Shown here: positions 53,480 through 62,370 of the stretch, one piece after another
Layout of the letters: every line of letters starts with the position of its first letter
How positions within the stretch are numbered: position 1 is the first letter of the stretch
NCBI RefSeq assembly: GCF_003583765.1
Contig: NZ_QXQA01000004.1
Location: 62,001 to 126,000, forward strand
Direction of reading: 5' to 3'
DNA from: Paenibacillus nanensis
GTDB taxonomy: Bacteria; Bacillota; Bacilli; Paenibacillales; Paenibacillaceae
DNA length: 64,000 bases
Program-made: the position numbers and the translations under genes
The notes under the pieces: model-generated
Told to the model about the DNA's origin: nothing
The model's database searches: none
Seen by the model: the letters and a program-made list of their open reading frames with translations, nothing else

Positions 53480-54010
53480 ATGAGTAATCATGAACAACAC
53501 GAGACGTCACATCGTCCGGTTCAGCGCAAAGAAATGTCCCGGCGTCAATTTTTGTCATATACGCTTGGCGGCACAACGGCCTTTATGATGGGTGGCGCGG
53601 TATTGCCAATGGTTCGTTTTGCGGTAGACCCGCTTCTTAAGAAGAAAGACTCCGGAACTCTCGTTAAAGTTGTTGAAGAAAGCAAAATTACGTCGGAACC
53701 GCAAGAATTCAAATTCAAAATCCACCAAGTCGACGGGTGGTACGAAAGCGACCCTGAGCTCGTAGCCTGGATTTCAAAGGGAGAAGACGGCAAGATTTTT
53801 GCCTTGTCCCCAGTCTGCAAGCACTTGGGCTGCACGATTTTCTGGAATACGAAGGGACATAACGAATACGATTGCCCTTGTCATGACGCTCGTTATTCCA
53901 TCGACGGGAAGAACCTGGCAGTAGCCAACTCCCCGCTTGACGAATACGAAGTTGTGGTGCAGGACGGTTTCGTTTACTTGGGACCTATCATTCCGAACAC
54001 AAGAGTCTAA
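53480..54010 (+). CDS. qcrA: Menaquinol-cytochrome c reductase Rieske subunit
   Basis: 176 residues from ATG 53480. SRRQFLSYT is a Tat-type twin-arginine signal before the membrane anchor (about 25-45). Rieske cluster ligands are in CKHLGC (around residue 113) and CPCHDARY. Transfers electrons from menaquinol to cytochrome c. An in-frame upstream extension has no support. Confidence 0.95.
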   Translation: MSNHEQHETSHRPVQRKEMSRRQFLSYTLGGTTAFMMGGAVLPMVRFAVDPLLKKKDSGTLVKVVEESKITSEPQEFKFKIHQVDGWYESDPELVAWISKGEDGKIFALSPVCKHLGCTIFWNTKGHNEYDCPCHDARYSIDGKNLAVANSPLDEYEVVVQDGFVYLGPIIPNTRV

Positions 54011-54026
54011 GGAGGGCGTAAGCCAG

Positions 54027-54698
54027 ATGTTTAAAACTGTATACAACTGGATTGACGAACGTCTTGACATTACGCCGCTTTGGAGAGATGTGGCAGACCA
54101 TGAGGTGCCTGAGCACGTTAACCCCGCTCATCACTTCTCCGCATTTGTCTATTGCTTTGGTGGCTTGACGTTTTTTATTACGGTTATCCAGATTTTGTCG
54201 GGTATGTTCCTGACAATGTATTATGTGCCGGATATCATTAACGCTTACGCGAGCGTTGACTTCCTGCAGCACCAAGTAGCGTTCGGCCAGATCGTGCGCG
54301 GCATGCATCACTTCGGGGCGAGCTTGGTTATCGTTATGATGTTCCTACATACTCTTCGCGTATTTTTCACAGGCTCCTACAAGGCGCCTCGCGAAATGAA
54401 CTGGGTTGTCGGAATGCTGATTTTCTTCATTATGCTGGGCCTTGGTTTTACAGGCTACTTGCTCCCTTGGGACAACAAAGCGTACTACGCGACTAAAGTT
54501 GGTGTTGAAATCGCGGCTTCTGTTCCATTCATCGGAGACTACATCGCCGACTTCCTGTATGGCGGCGACATCGTAGGCGCCCAAACGTTGACACGCTTCT
54601 TTGCGATCCACGTGTTCTTCTTGCCTGGCGCGCTAATCGCGATGCTTGCAGCTCACTTCTTGATGATTCGGAGACAAGGCATTTCGGGACCACTTTAA
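54027..54698 (+). CDS. qcrB: Menaquinol-cytochrome c reductase cytochrome b subunit
   Basis: 223 residues from ATG 54027 (GGAGGG upstream). A split cytochrome b6-type subunit with four helices; haem ligands are in RGMHHFGASLVIVMMFLH and FAIHVFFLPG...AAHF. Quinol oxidation at the outer face. Confidence 0.95.
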   Translation: MFKTVYNWIDERLDITPLWRDVADHEVPEHVNPAHHFSAFVYCFGGLTFFITVIQILSGMFLTMYYVPDIINAYASVDFLQHQVAFGQIVRGMHHFGASLVIVMMFLHTLRVFFTGSYKAPREMNWVVGMLIFFIMLGLGFTGYLLPWDNKAYYATKVGVEIAASVPFIGDYIADFLYGGDIVGAQTLTRFFAIHVFFLPGALIAMLAAHFLMIRRQGISGPL

Positions 54699-54716
54699 GC
54701 GAAGGGAGGCTTACAT

Positions 54717-55577
54717 ATGGCTCACGGTCATAATTCGAACGAGAAGGTCGTCTACGTTGGCGATACGCGCGTTAAGAAAGGCAAGGGCTTCCAGACGCCT
54801 CCGGACTACACGGCGTTTCCGGGCAAATCGGAAGCGTTCATCCCTAACTTCCTGCTGAAGGAATGGATGGTCGGCTGCGTCGTGCTTGTCGGTTTCCTAA
54901 CATGGTGTATCGCGGAGCCGCCGCCGCTTGGTTACCCGGCGGACCCGACAAACGCGGCATTTATTCCGATGCCAGACTGGTACTTCTTGTTCTTGTATCA
55001 ATTTTTGAAATACCCTTACGTTTCCCAGGATTATGTCCTGCTCGGAACGATGGGCGTTCCTGCGATTATGTTCGGCGCGCTTCTGTTGGCTCCTTTCCTC
55101 GATACGGGGAAAGAACGCCGCTTCTACCGCCGCCCGATCGCTTCATCGCTTATGCTGGTTACACTGGCGGGTTGCGTCTACTTGACGGTCGTCTCGTGGG
55201 ACCACTACCAGCACATGCTGGAGAAAAACGGCCAAGTGCCGGAGCATCACGAGCGTGAAGAGCGAGTACGGGAAGCGATTGAGGAAGGCAAACCTCGTCC
55301 GAACTTCATGAAAAAGACGGCCGCCGTTATTGAACCTGATGATCCTGCGGCGACAATTGCGCAAGAAGCTGCATGCTTAGGCTGTCACGCGGCGGATCTT
55401 GGCGGCGCAAGCGGTCCGGCTCTGATCGGAGTGGGCAATCGTTTATCGAAGGAAGAGCTTGTCGATACGATTACGCATGGCCGCAACAATGGCGCAATGC
55501 CGGCTTTTGAAGGTCAATTGTCGACGGAAGAGATCGACCAGTTGGCGACTTGGCTGTCAAAACAAACGCAAGAATAA
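54717..55577 (+). CDS. qcrC: Menaquinol-cytochrome c reductase, subunit IV-cytochrome c fusion
   Basis: 286 residues. The N-terminal part has three helices like subunit IV of b6f (PDWYFLFLYQFLKYP), and the C-terminal domain has CLGCH (about 219-223) with an axial Met in GAMPAF. This fusion is typical of Bacillus-type bc complexes; haem attachment needs ResB/ResC. Confidence 0.95.
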   Translation: MAHGHNSNEKVVYVGDTRVKKGKGFQTPPDYTAFPGKSEAFIPNFLLKEWMVGCVVLVGFLTWCIAEPPPLGYPADPTNAAFIPMPDWYFLFLYQFLKYPYVSQDYVLLGTMGVPAIMFGALLLAPFLDTGKERRFYRRPIASSLMLVTLAGCVYLTVVSWDHYQHMLEKNGQVPEHHEREERVREAIEEGKPRPNFMKKTAAVIEPDDPAATIAQEAACLGCHAADLGGASGPALIGVGNRLSKEELVDTITHGRNNGAMPAFEGQLSTEEIDQLATWLSKQTQE

Positions 55578-55599
55578 CGGATTGGCATATTTGCCTGGC

Positions 55600-55636
55600 A
55601 GAACCTGATCGTATTCGTACGGTCAGGTTCTTTTTT
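55600..55636 (+). terminator. Terminator of qcrABC
   Basis: 14-bp stem AGAACCTGATCGTA/TACGGTCAGGTTCT (one G-U) with a TTCG loop; six T. Confidence 0.95.
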
Positions 55637-55651
55637 GAAAGGAATGAGAAC

Positions 55652-56284
55652 ATGGGGCTGAAGCTGTTTTGGAGCCGAGATTTTCTCTTAAACCGCCACT
55701 TTTTATGGGTTCTGTTCGTTGTCAATTTACTCGGCACGATTTACGGGTACATCTGGTATGAGAATCAACTGGTCTGGACGTCCATTCATAAGCCGGATTG
55801 GATGCTGCCTTTTGTGCCGGATTCTCCAACCTCCAGTTTGTTTTTTACCCTTGCGCTATTATACCTCATCTATCCGCCTAAACGGGTGACGAAGCTTCAA
55901 TCGGCTGGACGAGTCATCATCGAAGCGCTCGCCGTTGTCTGCTCGGTAAAATACGGGATATGGGCGGTCGTTATGATTGTGTGGGGCGCGGCGCAAGGCG
56001 ATGTGCTGAATTGGCAGCATTATATGCTGATCGTCTCGCATCTTGCGATGGCGGTGGAGGCGCTGCTGTATTTCCGGTTTATGAAAGCGGGTATCGGCGC
56101 TTTGGCTGCCGGACTGCTCTGGCTGCTGCTCAACGATTCGATGGATTATACGTACGGCATCTTTCCTTGGCTGCCCGAGCAGCTGGAAGATGACCTTAGC
56201 GCGGTTCGCGCGTTTACGTACGCCTTATCCGCCGCAAGCTTCATCGCCGCTCTTTTTGTATGGCGTTTTCGAAAACAAGCATAA
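55652..56284 (+). CDS. ypjA: YpjA-like membrane protein (DUF1405)
   Basis: 210 residues, ATG after AAAGGAATGAG. Five or six membrane helices; WENQL-type YENQLVWTSIHKPDWMLP and SMDYTYGIFPWLPE are conserved regions. It follows qcrC as in B. subtilis. Function unknown. Confidence 0.87.
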   Translation: MGLKLFWSRDFLLNRHFLWVLFVVNLLGTIYGYIWYENQLVWTSIHKPDWMLPFVPDSPTSSLFFTLALLYLIYPPKRVTKLQSAGRVIIEALAVVCSVKYGIWAVVMIVWGAAQGDVLNWQHYMLIVSHLAMAVEALLYFRFMKAGIGALAAGLLWLLLNDSMDYTYGIFPWLPEQLEDDLSAVRAFTYALSAASFIAALFVWRFRKQA

Positions 56285-56286
56285 CG

Positions 56287-56328
56287 ATGGACATCCCCTC
56301 ATAGATTGGTCTATGGGGGGATGTCCAT
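56287..56328 (+). promoter_or_regulatory. 18-bp hairpin that buries the ypjB ribosome site
   Basis: The arms 56287-56304 and 56311-56328 pair along 18 bp with a single G-U and a six-base loop. The GGGGGGATG Shine-Dalgarno region lies in the 3' arm, and the ypjB ATG is the next base. No T run follows. Confidence 0.85.
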
Positions 56329-57204
56329 ATGAAAGCACGTTTTATCATTCCATTAATCGTCTGCCTATTGATGACGGCCGGATCGGCAGGGGTCGTATGG
56401 GGCAGCGCGAATCCGGAGTGGAGCTATACCTTTTTGTCGGCGGATAGTCCATATCGCCAGCTGTACAAGCTGGACCAGACTGCCGCAGCTTTATATACAG
56501 CCGCGAACGCGAATAACCGTCAAGCCGCCTATGCGGAGCTGCAGAAGCTGAATAAGCTCCTTGCCAAAGAGATGCTGCAAGCTTATGGGACACCAACTGG
56601 CTGGGCAGCGCTTAAAAAAGACGCGGCTGCCATTGAAATGGCGCTGTCGAACGGTTACCATCATCAGCAGTGGATCGAAGAAGCTGTTCGAGTACGGTTA
56701 GGCGCGGATTCGCTAATCGGCGGAGGCGGGGCGTTGTGGCTGCAGTATGAAGGGCTGCTGCAGGAGGATCTTCTGACGGTTCGCAAAGCGTGGAAACGGC
56801 AGACGGACGATTCGGCAATCGCCGCTCGCGCGATGTTGAATGAGCTTAAGCAGCATGCCCGCCGGATCGAAATCGCCGCATTGTATGCGGGAGATTCGGT
56901 TCGAATGAACGAGCTGCTTGCCAGAATTTCGTATACGGATCGTCTGCTGGACGAGAGTGCAAGCCTTGGCTCAAATGCGAATCGGAAGGAACAGATTGAG
57001 AGGTCGCTGGACGGGATCGAGACAGCCGTAATCGGCGTGTTTATGCCGTACGAAGATACGTTCGCGCTGCCGGCTGTAAGCGTGCCGGCAGCGGCGCATC
57101 CTTTGAAATGGTCCTTATTCCTCGGCACCATTATTTCGGCCGTATTAACGTGGACAGGCTGGAGGAAATATAAGCAGAATCCTTACGGTATAAAGAAGCT
57201 TTAA
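56329..57204 (+). CDS. ypjB: Sporulation protein YpjB
   Basis: 291 residues. A signal peptide or anchor (about 4-24), a helical extracytoplasmic domain and a C-terminal membrane helix (about 263-282) followed by a short basic tail. The family is linked to sporulation in B. subtilis. Translation looks gated by the hairpin covering its ribosome site. Confidence 0.82.
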   Translation: MKARFIIPLIVCLLMTAGSAGVVWGSANPEWSYTFLSADSPYRQLYKLDQTAAALYTAANANNRQAAYAELQKLNKLLAKEMLQAYGTPTGWAALKKDAAAIEMALSNGYHHQQWIEEAVRVRLGADSLIGGGGALWLQYEGLLQEDLLTVRKAWKRQTDDSAIAARAMLNELKQHARRIEIAALYAGDSVRMNELLARISYTDRLLDESASLGSNANRKEQIERSLDGIETAVIGVFMPYEDTFALPAVSVPAAAHPLKWSLFLGTIISAVLTWTGWRKYKQNPYGIKKL

Positions 57205-57226
57205 GGTAATGACAAGGGTGCCGGTA

Positions 57227-58087
57227 TTATTCTTCTTTAAAGCCTTCGCCCAGCACGTCATGCACTTCGTTAATGACAATAAACGCTCTGGGGTCGATAT
57301 TGCGTACGATGGTTTTTAAGCGGCGGGTCTCCGCCCGCCCGACGACGCAAAATACGACCTCTTTTTGTTGTCCGGAGAACGCGCCTTTGGCAGGCATAAG
57401 CGTTACGCCCCGCTCAAGCTCCTTCGTAATCGATAAGGCGATTTCCTGACCATGATCGGTTATGACTTGAAATGCTCTGGCGGTATAAACCCCGTCTTGA
57501 ATAAAATCGATCAGCTTGGACGCGACAAACACGACAACGAGCGTATAAAGCACTTTTTCAAGCGAGATGTAAATCATGGAAACGCCGATAATAACCGCGT
57601 CGAACGTCAAAATGATTTGACCCATGCTGTATCCGCGCCGCGATAGGATACGGGCAATGATATCAATCCCGCCTGTTGTGCCGCCGTAACGGAATACGAT
57701 GCCAAGCCCCGAGCCAAGCGTTACGCCGGCATATAAGGCGACCAGCATATAATCATTGGTGCTTTTAAAGGGGACCAGCCAGCCGTGATGAATGAGATTC
57801 TCCATCAGAGCCAGAAACAACGACAGCGAGACAGTGCCGATAATGGTGTACAGCATTTGGGATTTGCCGAGCGCCCGCCAGCCCAGCAAAAAAAGCGGAA
57901 TATTAAGCACCAGCGTCGTAACGGACAGCGGCCAGCCCGCCGCATAATTCAGCAGGACGGCAATGCCCGTTACTCCGCCTTCCATCAGCAAATTAGGGAT
58001 TACGAAATACTGCAGACCGAAAGCGTATATGGCTGTCCCGATAAGAATTGGAATAATGAGTCTAAGCTGCTTGATCAACCGTGTCAC
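57227..58087 (-). CDS. YitT-family membrane protein (DUF161/DUF2179)
   Basis: 286 residues, GTG start. Five or six helices, the GGTTGGIDIIARIL motif, and a C-terminal cytoplasmic domain (about 205-280, DUF2179: GQEIALSITKELERGVTLMPAKG). B. subtilis ypjC has this make-up in the same place. Transport or sensing role unknown. Confidence 0.87.
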   Translation of the reverse strand: MTRLIKQLRLIIPILIGTAIYAFGLQYFVIPNLLMEGGVTGIAVLLNYAAGWPLSVTTLVLNIPLFLLGWRALGKSQMLYTIIGTVSLSLFLALMENLIHHGWLVPFKSTNDYMLVALYAGVTLGSGLGIVFRYGGTTGGIDIIARILSRRGYSMGQIILTFDAVIIGVSMIYISLEKVLYTLVVVFVASKLIDFIQDGVYTARAFQVITDHGQEIALSITKELERGVTLMPAKGAFSGQQKEVVFCVVGRAETRRLKTIVRNIDPRAFIVINEVHDVLGEGFKEE

Positions 58088-58223
58088 GACAAAACGTCCT
58101 CTCCTTGTATGTAGATGTGCTCCATCTATTATGGCTTATTTGGCGTCATCAAAAAACATTGATTTTCATATTGCCAAACGGTAACATAGATACGTGTAGC
58201 TAATAATGGAAGGAAGCAGGCGC

Positions 58224-58559
58224 ATGCAGGAAAAAACACTAGCCCAAATTCAGCGTGAGGTCGACGATTATATCTCCCAATTTAAAGAGGGCTATTTCAG
58301 TCCGCTTGCACTCATGGCGAGGATGTCGGAGGAAGTAGGAGAGCTCGCCCGCGAGGTGAATCATTATTACGGTGAAAAACCGAAAAAAGCGGATGAATCC
58401 GAAAACACCGTCGAGATGGAGCTGGGCGATATATTGTTCATTTTATCATGCTTCGCCAACTCGCTCGGCATCGACCTGACGGAAGCCCATAATAAGGTCA
58501 TGCACAAATTTAATACGCGCGACGCGAACCGCTGGACGAGGAAAAGCGAAGAACTGTAA
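58224..58559 (+). CDS. MazG-type nucleotide pyrophosphohydrolase (YpjD-like)
   Basis: 111 residues from ATG 58224, seven bases after GGAAGGAAG. EEVGELAREV and ELGDILF supply the four acidic Mg-binding residues (EExxE and ExxD). It hydrolyses unusual NTPs. Length equals B. subtilis YpjD by memory. An ATG at 58206 is also in frame. Confidence 0.9.
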   Translation: MQEKTLAQIQREVDDYISQFKEGYFSPLALMARMSEEVGELAREVNHYYGEKPKKADESENTVEMELGDILFILSCFANSLGIDLTEAHNKVMHKFNTRDANRWTRKSEEL

Positions 58560-58612
58560 GCAAGCCCCCTACATATGCTGTACCATTACCCCTGTACAAG
58601 GAGGATGGACAG

Positions 58613-59146
58613 ATGGATGGGGAGAGCTGCATACGGAAGGCTTACGAATATATTTTCAACAGCGATTTCGAAGCGGCGATCTACTGGTTCGAGCAAGCGA
58701 TTGCGGCGGAGCCGGAGAACGCGGCCTATTACCATAAATGCGCGGTATCCTGCGCGAGAAGCGGCAAGTGGACAAAAGCTAAGGTGTACGCGGATGTTGC
58801 GGAGAAGCTGGAGCCGGATAACGAGGAATACCGGTTTCACGCGCAGATTATACAATCGAGGCTGCTGCTTGCGGAAGCGCAAAGCCTCATTTCGGATAGT
58901 ACCCCCAATTTGAACGAGGCGGCCGAACGGCTGAGGCATGCTGTAGCGCTCGATCCGCTAAGCTTCGATGCGTATTATACGCTTGCGATGGTTTGCCAGG
59001 CGAGCGGACAGCTCGATGAAGCGCTGGATCATGCGCGGGAAGCGTTAAGGCTCGATCCGAACCATTCCGCTGCGCGGCGATTGTTTGCAGATATTAGCCG
59101 CAAGCGCAGAATAGCGCGTATACGCAACACCATCAGAAGAAAATAA
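58613..59146 (+). CDS. TPR-repeat protein
   Basis: 177 residues, ATG after GGAGG. Three or four tetratricopeptide repeats (YWFEQAIAAEPENAAYY, AAERLRHAVALDPLSFDAYY, EALDHAREALRLDPNHSAA) and a basic tail. A scaffold for protein contacts; partner unknown. Confidence 0.85.
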   Translation: MDGESCIRKAYEYIFNSDFEAAIYWFEQAIAAEPENAAYYHKCAVSCARSGKWTKAKVYADVAEKLEPDNEEYRFHAQIIQSRLLLAEAQSLISDSTPNLNEAAERLRHAVALDPLSFDAYYTLAMVCQASGQLDEALDHAREALRLDPNHSAARRLFADISRKRRIARIRNTIRRK

Positions 59147-59161
59147 GATAGGGTGGTTAAG

Positions 59162-59968
59162 ATGTCAAACGAACGGATAAAAGTAGCGGTAAACGGCGCG
59201 CGCGGAAGGATGGGAAGAGAAGTGGTGAAGATGGTGCTGGAGGATGAGTCGCTGCAGCTCGTCGCTGCGGTAAGCCCATCCGCCGGCCCCATTGACGCCG
59301 GTACGTTTGTAGGGAAGCCGGAGACCGGAGTTATCGTAAGCGCGACATTGGAACAGGCTTTGAGCGGCGCGAAAGCCGATGTGCTTGTCGATTTTACAGT
59401 CCCTCAGGCCGCTTATTCGAATACAAAAACCGCCATTGATTTCGGCGTCCGTCCTGTCATCGGGACAACCGGTTTTACGCCGGAGCAAATTGAAGAACTG
59501 GACGAGCTTTGCAAGCAAAAAGGAATCGGCGGATTAATTGCGCCAAACTTCTCGATCGGCGCGATCCTGATGATGAAATTCGCTGCGGAAGCATCCAAAT
59601 ATTTGCCTCATGTCGAAATTATCGAATATCATGGCGATCAAAAGCTGGATGCGCCTTCCGGCACATCCATTAAGACGGCCGAGCTGATCTCGCAGGTGCG
59701 GCAAGAACTTCGTCAGGGCAACCCGAACGAAGAAGAGGTTATCGAAGGCGCCCGCGGCGGTTACTATAACGGATTTCGTATACATAGCGTAAGATTGCCG
59801 GGCGTTTTTGCTCAGCAGGAAGTCGTGTTTGGAGGATACGGACAGACCCTCAAAATTCGTCATGACTCCTATGACCGCGCGGGCTATATGCCGGGTGTCA
59901 ACGTTGCGGTCAAGAAGGTCATGACGTATTCGGGCCTTATATACGGATTCGAACATATTATGGACTAG
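59162..59968 (+). CDS. dapB: 4-hydroxy-tetrahydrodipicolinate reductase
   Basis: 268 residues from ATG 59162 with AGGGTGG upstream. GARGRMG (12-18) binds NAD(P)H; GTTGFTPEQ and the substrate motif EYHGDQKLDAPSGT follow. The usual HH pair is H157-G158, so the second His is missing; the first, catalytic, remains. Part of lysine and dipicolinate synthesis. Confidence 0.95.
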   Translation: MSNERIKVAVNGARGRMGREVVKMVLEDESLQLVAAVSPSAGPIDAGTFVGKPETGVIVSATLEQALSGAKADVLVDFTVPQAAYSNTKTAIDFGVRPVIGTTGFTPEQIEELDELCKQKGIGGLIAPNFSIGAILMMKFAAEASKYLPHVEIIEYHGDQKLDAPSGTSIKTAELISQVRQELRQGNPNEEEVIEGARGGYYNGFRIHSVRLPGVFAQQEVVFGGYGQTLKIRHDSYDRAGYMPGVNVAVKKVMTYSGLIYGFEHIMD

Positions 59969-60007
59969 CTGATACATCATTCAACATCGGGAGAGGGGAA
60001 CGGCGAT

Positions 60008-60430
60008 ATGCTGAAAATCGCATTTATTGCGCATGACCGCAAGAAGGACGAGATGGTGAACTTTGTAATCGCTTATGAGCATGTATTTGTTCCACATAAG
60101 CTGTATTCGACCGGCACGACCGGAACTCGTATTATGGAGCAGACCAATCTCACGATCCATCGGTTTATGTCCGGTCCGCTTGGCGGCGACCAGCAAATCG
60201 GCGCGCTTGTCGCGGAAAACGAAATGGACTTGATCATCTTCCTTCGCGACCCGCTGATGGCGCAGCCGCACGAGCCGGATATCATTGCGCTGCTTCGCCT
60301 TTGCGACGTTCAAGGCATTCCCGTCGCGACGAATATCGCAACGGCCGAAGTGCTTGTTAAGGCCATAGAGCGCGGCGATTTCGCTTGGCGCGAGCTGGTG
60401 CATAAATATAAGCCGGGAGCGGACGAGTAA
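60008..60430 (+). CDS. mgsA: Methylglyoxal synthase
   Basis: 140 residues. [10 protein letters not shown] at the start, [19 protein letters not shown] with the catalytic Asp region, and [14 protein letters not shown]. It converts dihydroxyacetone phosphate to methylglyoxal. It overlaps bshB1 by one base (TAATG). Confidence 0.95.
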   Translation: MLKIAFIAHDRKKDEMVNFVIAYEHVFVPHKLYSTGTTGTRIMEQTNLTIHRFMSGPLGGDQQIGALVAENEMDLIIFLRDPLMAQPHEPDIIALLRLCDVQGIPVATNIATAEVLVKAIERGDFAWRELVHKYKPGADE

Positions 60431-61122
60431 TGGAGAAGCTGGATATTTTGGTTTTCGGCGCGCATGCGGATGACGCTGAGATCGGTATGGGCGGCACGAT
60501 CGCCAAGCATACGTCAGCGGGGTATAAGATCGGCATCTGTGATTTGACGGAAGCGGAGATGTCCTCTAACGGCACCGTGGAGCTGCGGCGGCAAGAAGCT
60601 GCCGACGCCTCCGCGGTGCTTGGTTTATATGCGAGGACAAATCTGGCTCTGCCTGACCGCGGCCTCCGCATGAGTCCTGAACATATGGAGAAAATTGTCG
60701 CCGAGATTAGACGCTGGCAGCCCAGAATCGTATTTGCGCCTTATTGGGTTGACCGCCATCCGGATCATATCGCTTGCAGCCAGCTTATTGAGGAAGCTGT
60801 GTTTAACGCAAAGCTGCGTAACTATTTGCCTCATCTGCCGGCAGTACAAGTCGAGCAGCTGATCTATTATTACATAAACGACATGGAGAACGTGTCCGTT
60901 GTCATTGACGTGTCTTCCACGTATGAAGCGAAGCGTAAGGCGCTGCGCGCGTACCGTTCGCAATTCGACCGGTCGGCGAGCGGCGATTCCGTCGAGACGC
61001 CGCTCACGAACGGCTATTTGGAACGGGTAGAAGCGAGAGACTATTTGCTCGGTCAGAGCAAAGGCTGGTCCTATGCGGAAGGTTTTGCCCTGAAGAAGCC
61101 TTTCCCCGTCTCTTTATTTTAG
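60430..61122 (+). CDS. bshB1: Bacillithiol biosynthesis deacetylase BshB1
   Basis: 230 residues. AHADDAEIGMGG contains the H-x-x-D-D zinc motif, with the third His in RHPDHI. It deacetylates GlcNAc-malate made by BshA, the next gene. Coupled to mgsA; bacillithiol detoxifies methylglyoxal, so the pairing is sensible. Confidence 0.93.
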   Translation: MEKLDILVFGAHADDAEIGMGGTIAKHTSAGYKIGICDLTEAEMSSNGTVELRRQEAADASAVLGLYARTNLALPDRGLRMSPEHMEKIVAEIRRWQPRIVFAPYWVDRHPDHIACSQLIEEAVFNAKLRNYLPHLPAVQVEQLIYYYINDMENVSVVIDVSSTYEAKRKALRAYRSQFDRSASGDSVETPLTNGYLERVEARDYLLGQSKGWSYAEGFALKKPFPVSLF

Positions 61123-61188
61123 ACAAAACGTACAAGCTCTATGGAATAGACTAAAGAGAATACCACACGAGTGGGAGGTGCGGCTTAC

Positions 61189-62352
61189 GTGGCTCGCAAA
61201 TTAAAAATCGGGATTACTTGTTATCCGACGCTCGGAGGATCGGGCGTCGTCGCGACGGAGCTCGGCAAGCTGCTTGCAGAGCGGGGTCATGAAATTCATT
61301 TTATTACACATAGCGTTCCTTTCCGGTTAGGCAAATTTCATAAAAACATTTTTTTCCATGAGGTGGAAGTAAACGATTATTATGTGTTCCGCTATCCGCC
61401 TTATGATTTATCGCTCGCCAGCAAGATGGCCCAAGTAGCCAAGATGCAGCAGCTGGACCTGCTGCATGTCCATTACGCCGTGCCTCATGCCGTCTGCGCT
61501 TACTTGGCGAAGCAGATGACCGGGGATGGGCTGAAGACCGTCACGACGCTGCATGGAACCGACATTACGGTGCTTGCGCAGGATGAGTCGCTGAAGGATT
61601 TGATAAGGCTTGCGATCCATCAAAGCGATGCGGTAACCGCGGTTTCGAACGATTTGATTCAGGAAACAAGACACTTGCTTGATATATTATCGCCAATCGA
61701 TCTTACTTATAACTTTGTAGACAAACGAGTGTACTACCCGAGAGAAGTGTCGGCGCTTCGCGCCGATTATGCGGATCCGAGCGAAAAGATTCTGATGCAT
61801 ATCTCGAATTTCCGTCCCGTAAAGCGGGTTAGCGATGTTGTTGAAATATTTGAACGGGTGTCCAAAAAAGTGCCGTCGAAGCTGCTGCTTGTCGGAGAAG
61901 GACCGGAGCTGTCAAAAATTCAGTGTAAAATTCGCAATCTTGGCTTGGAAGACCGCGTTCATTTCCTCGGCAAACAAGAGGATGTCGCGCATGTCATTTC
62001 CATGGCCGACGCGCTCCTGCTCCCGTCGGAGAAAGAAAGCTTCGGCCTTGTCGCGCTTGAAGCGATGGCTTGCGGCGTGCCGACGATCGGTTCCAACGCG
62101 GGGGGCATTCCTGAGCTTGTCACGCATGGCGAGACCGGGTTTTTATCCGATATCGGCAACGTGGAGGAAATGGCCGAGCATGCCGTTCGTTTGTTAACGG
62201 ACGACGAGCTGCGCGGGCAATTTAAGCAAGCTTGTTTGTACCGCGCAACGCATGAGTTTTGCAATGACGTCATTACGGCACAATATGAGGCTATCTATTA
62301 TAGAGTGCTTGGGATCGAGGCGGATATGCCGATTCCGATCTGCAATCCGTAA
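61189..62352 (+). CDS. bshA: Bacillithiol glycosyltransferase BshA
   Basis: 387 residues from GTG 61189, eight bases after GGGAGGTG. GT4 family: YPTLGGSGVVATELG at the start, HGTDITVL, and the donor site PSEKESFGLVALEAMACG. Joins GlcNAc to L-malate. Confidence 0.94.
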   Translation: MARKLKIGITCYPTLGGSGVVATELGKLLAERGHEIHFITHSVPFRLGKFHKNIFFHEVEVNDYYVFRYPPYDLSLASKMAQVAKMQQLDLLHVHYAVPHAVCAYLAKQMTGDGLKTVTTLHGTDITVLAQDESLKDLIRLAIHQSDAVTAVSNDLIQETRHLLDILSPIDLTYNFVDKRVYYPREVSALRADYADPSEKILMHISNFRPVKRVSDVVEIFERVSKKVPSKLLLVGEGPELSKIQCKIRNLGLEDRVHFLGKQEDVAHVISMADALLLPSEKESFGLVALEAMACGVPTIGSNAGGIPELVTHGETGFLSDIGNVEEMAEHAVRLLTDDELRGQFKQACLYRATHEFCNDVITAQYEAIYYRVLGIEADMPIPICNP

Positions 62353-62370
62353 CAAGAAAAGAGGTTTTCG

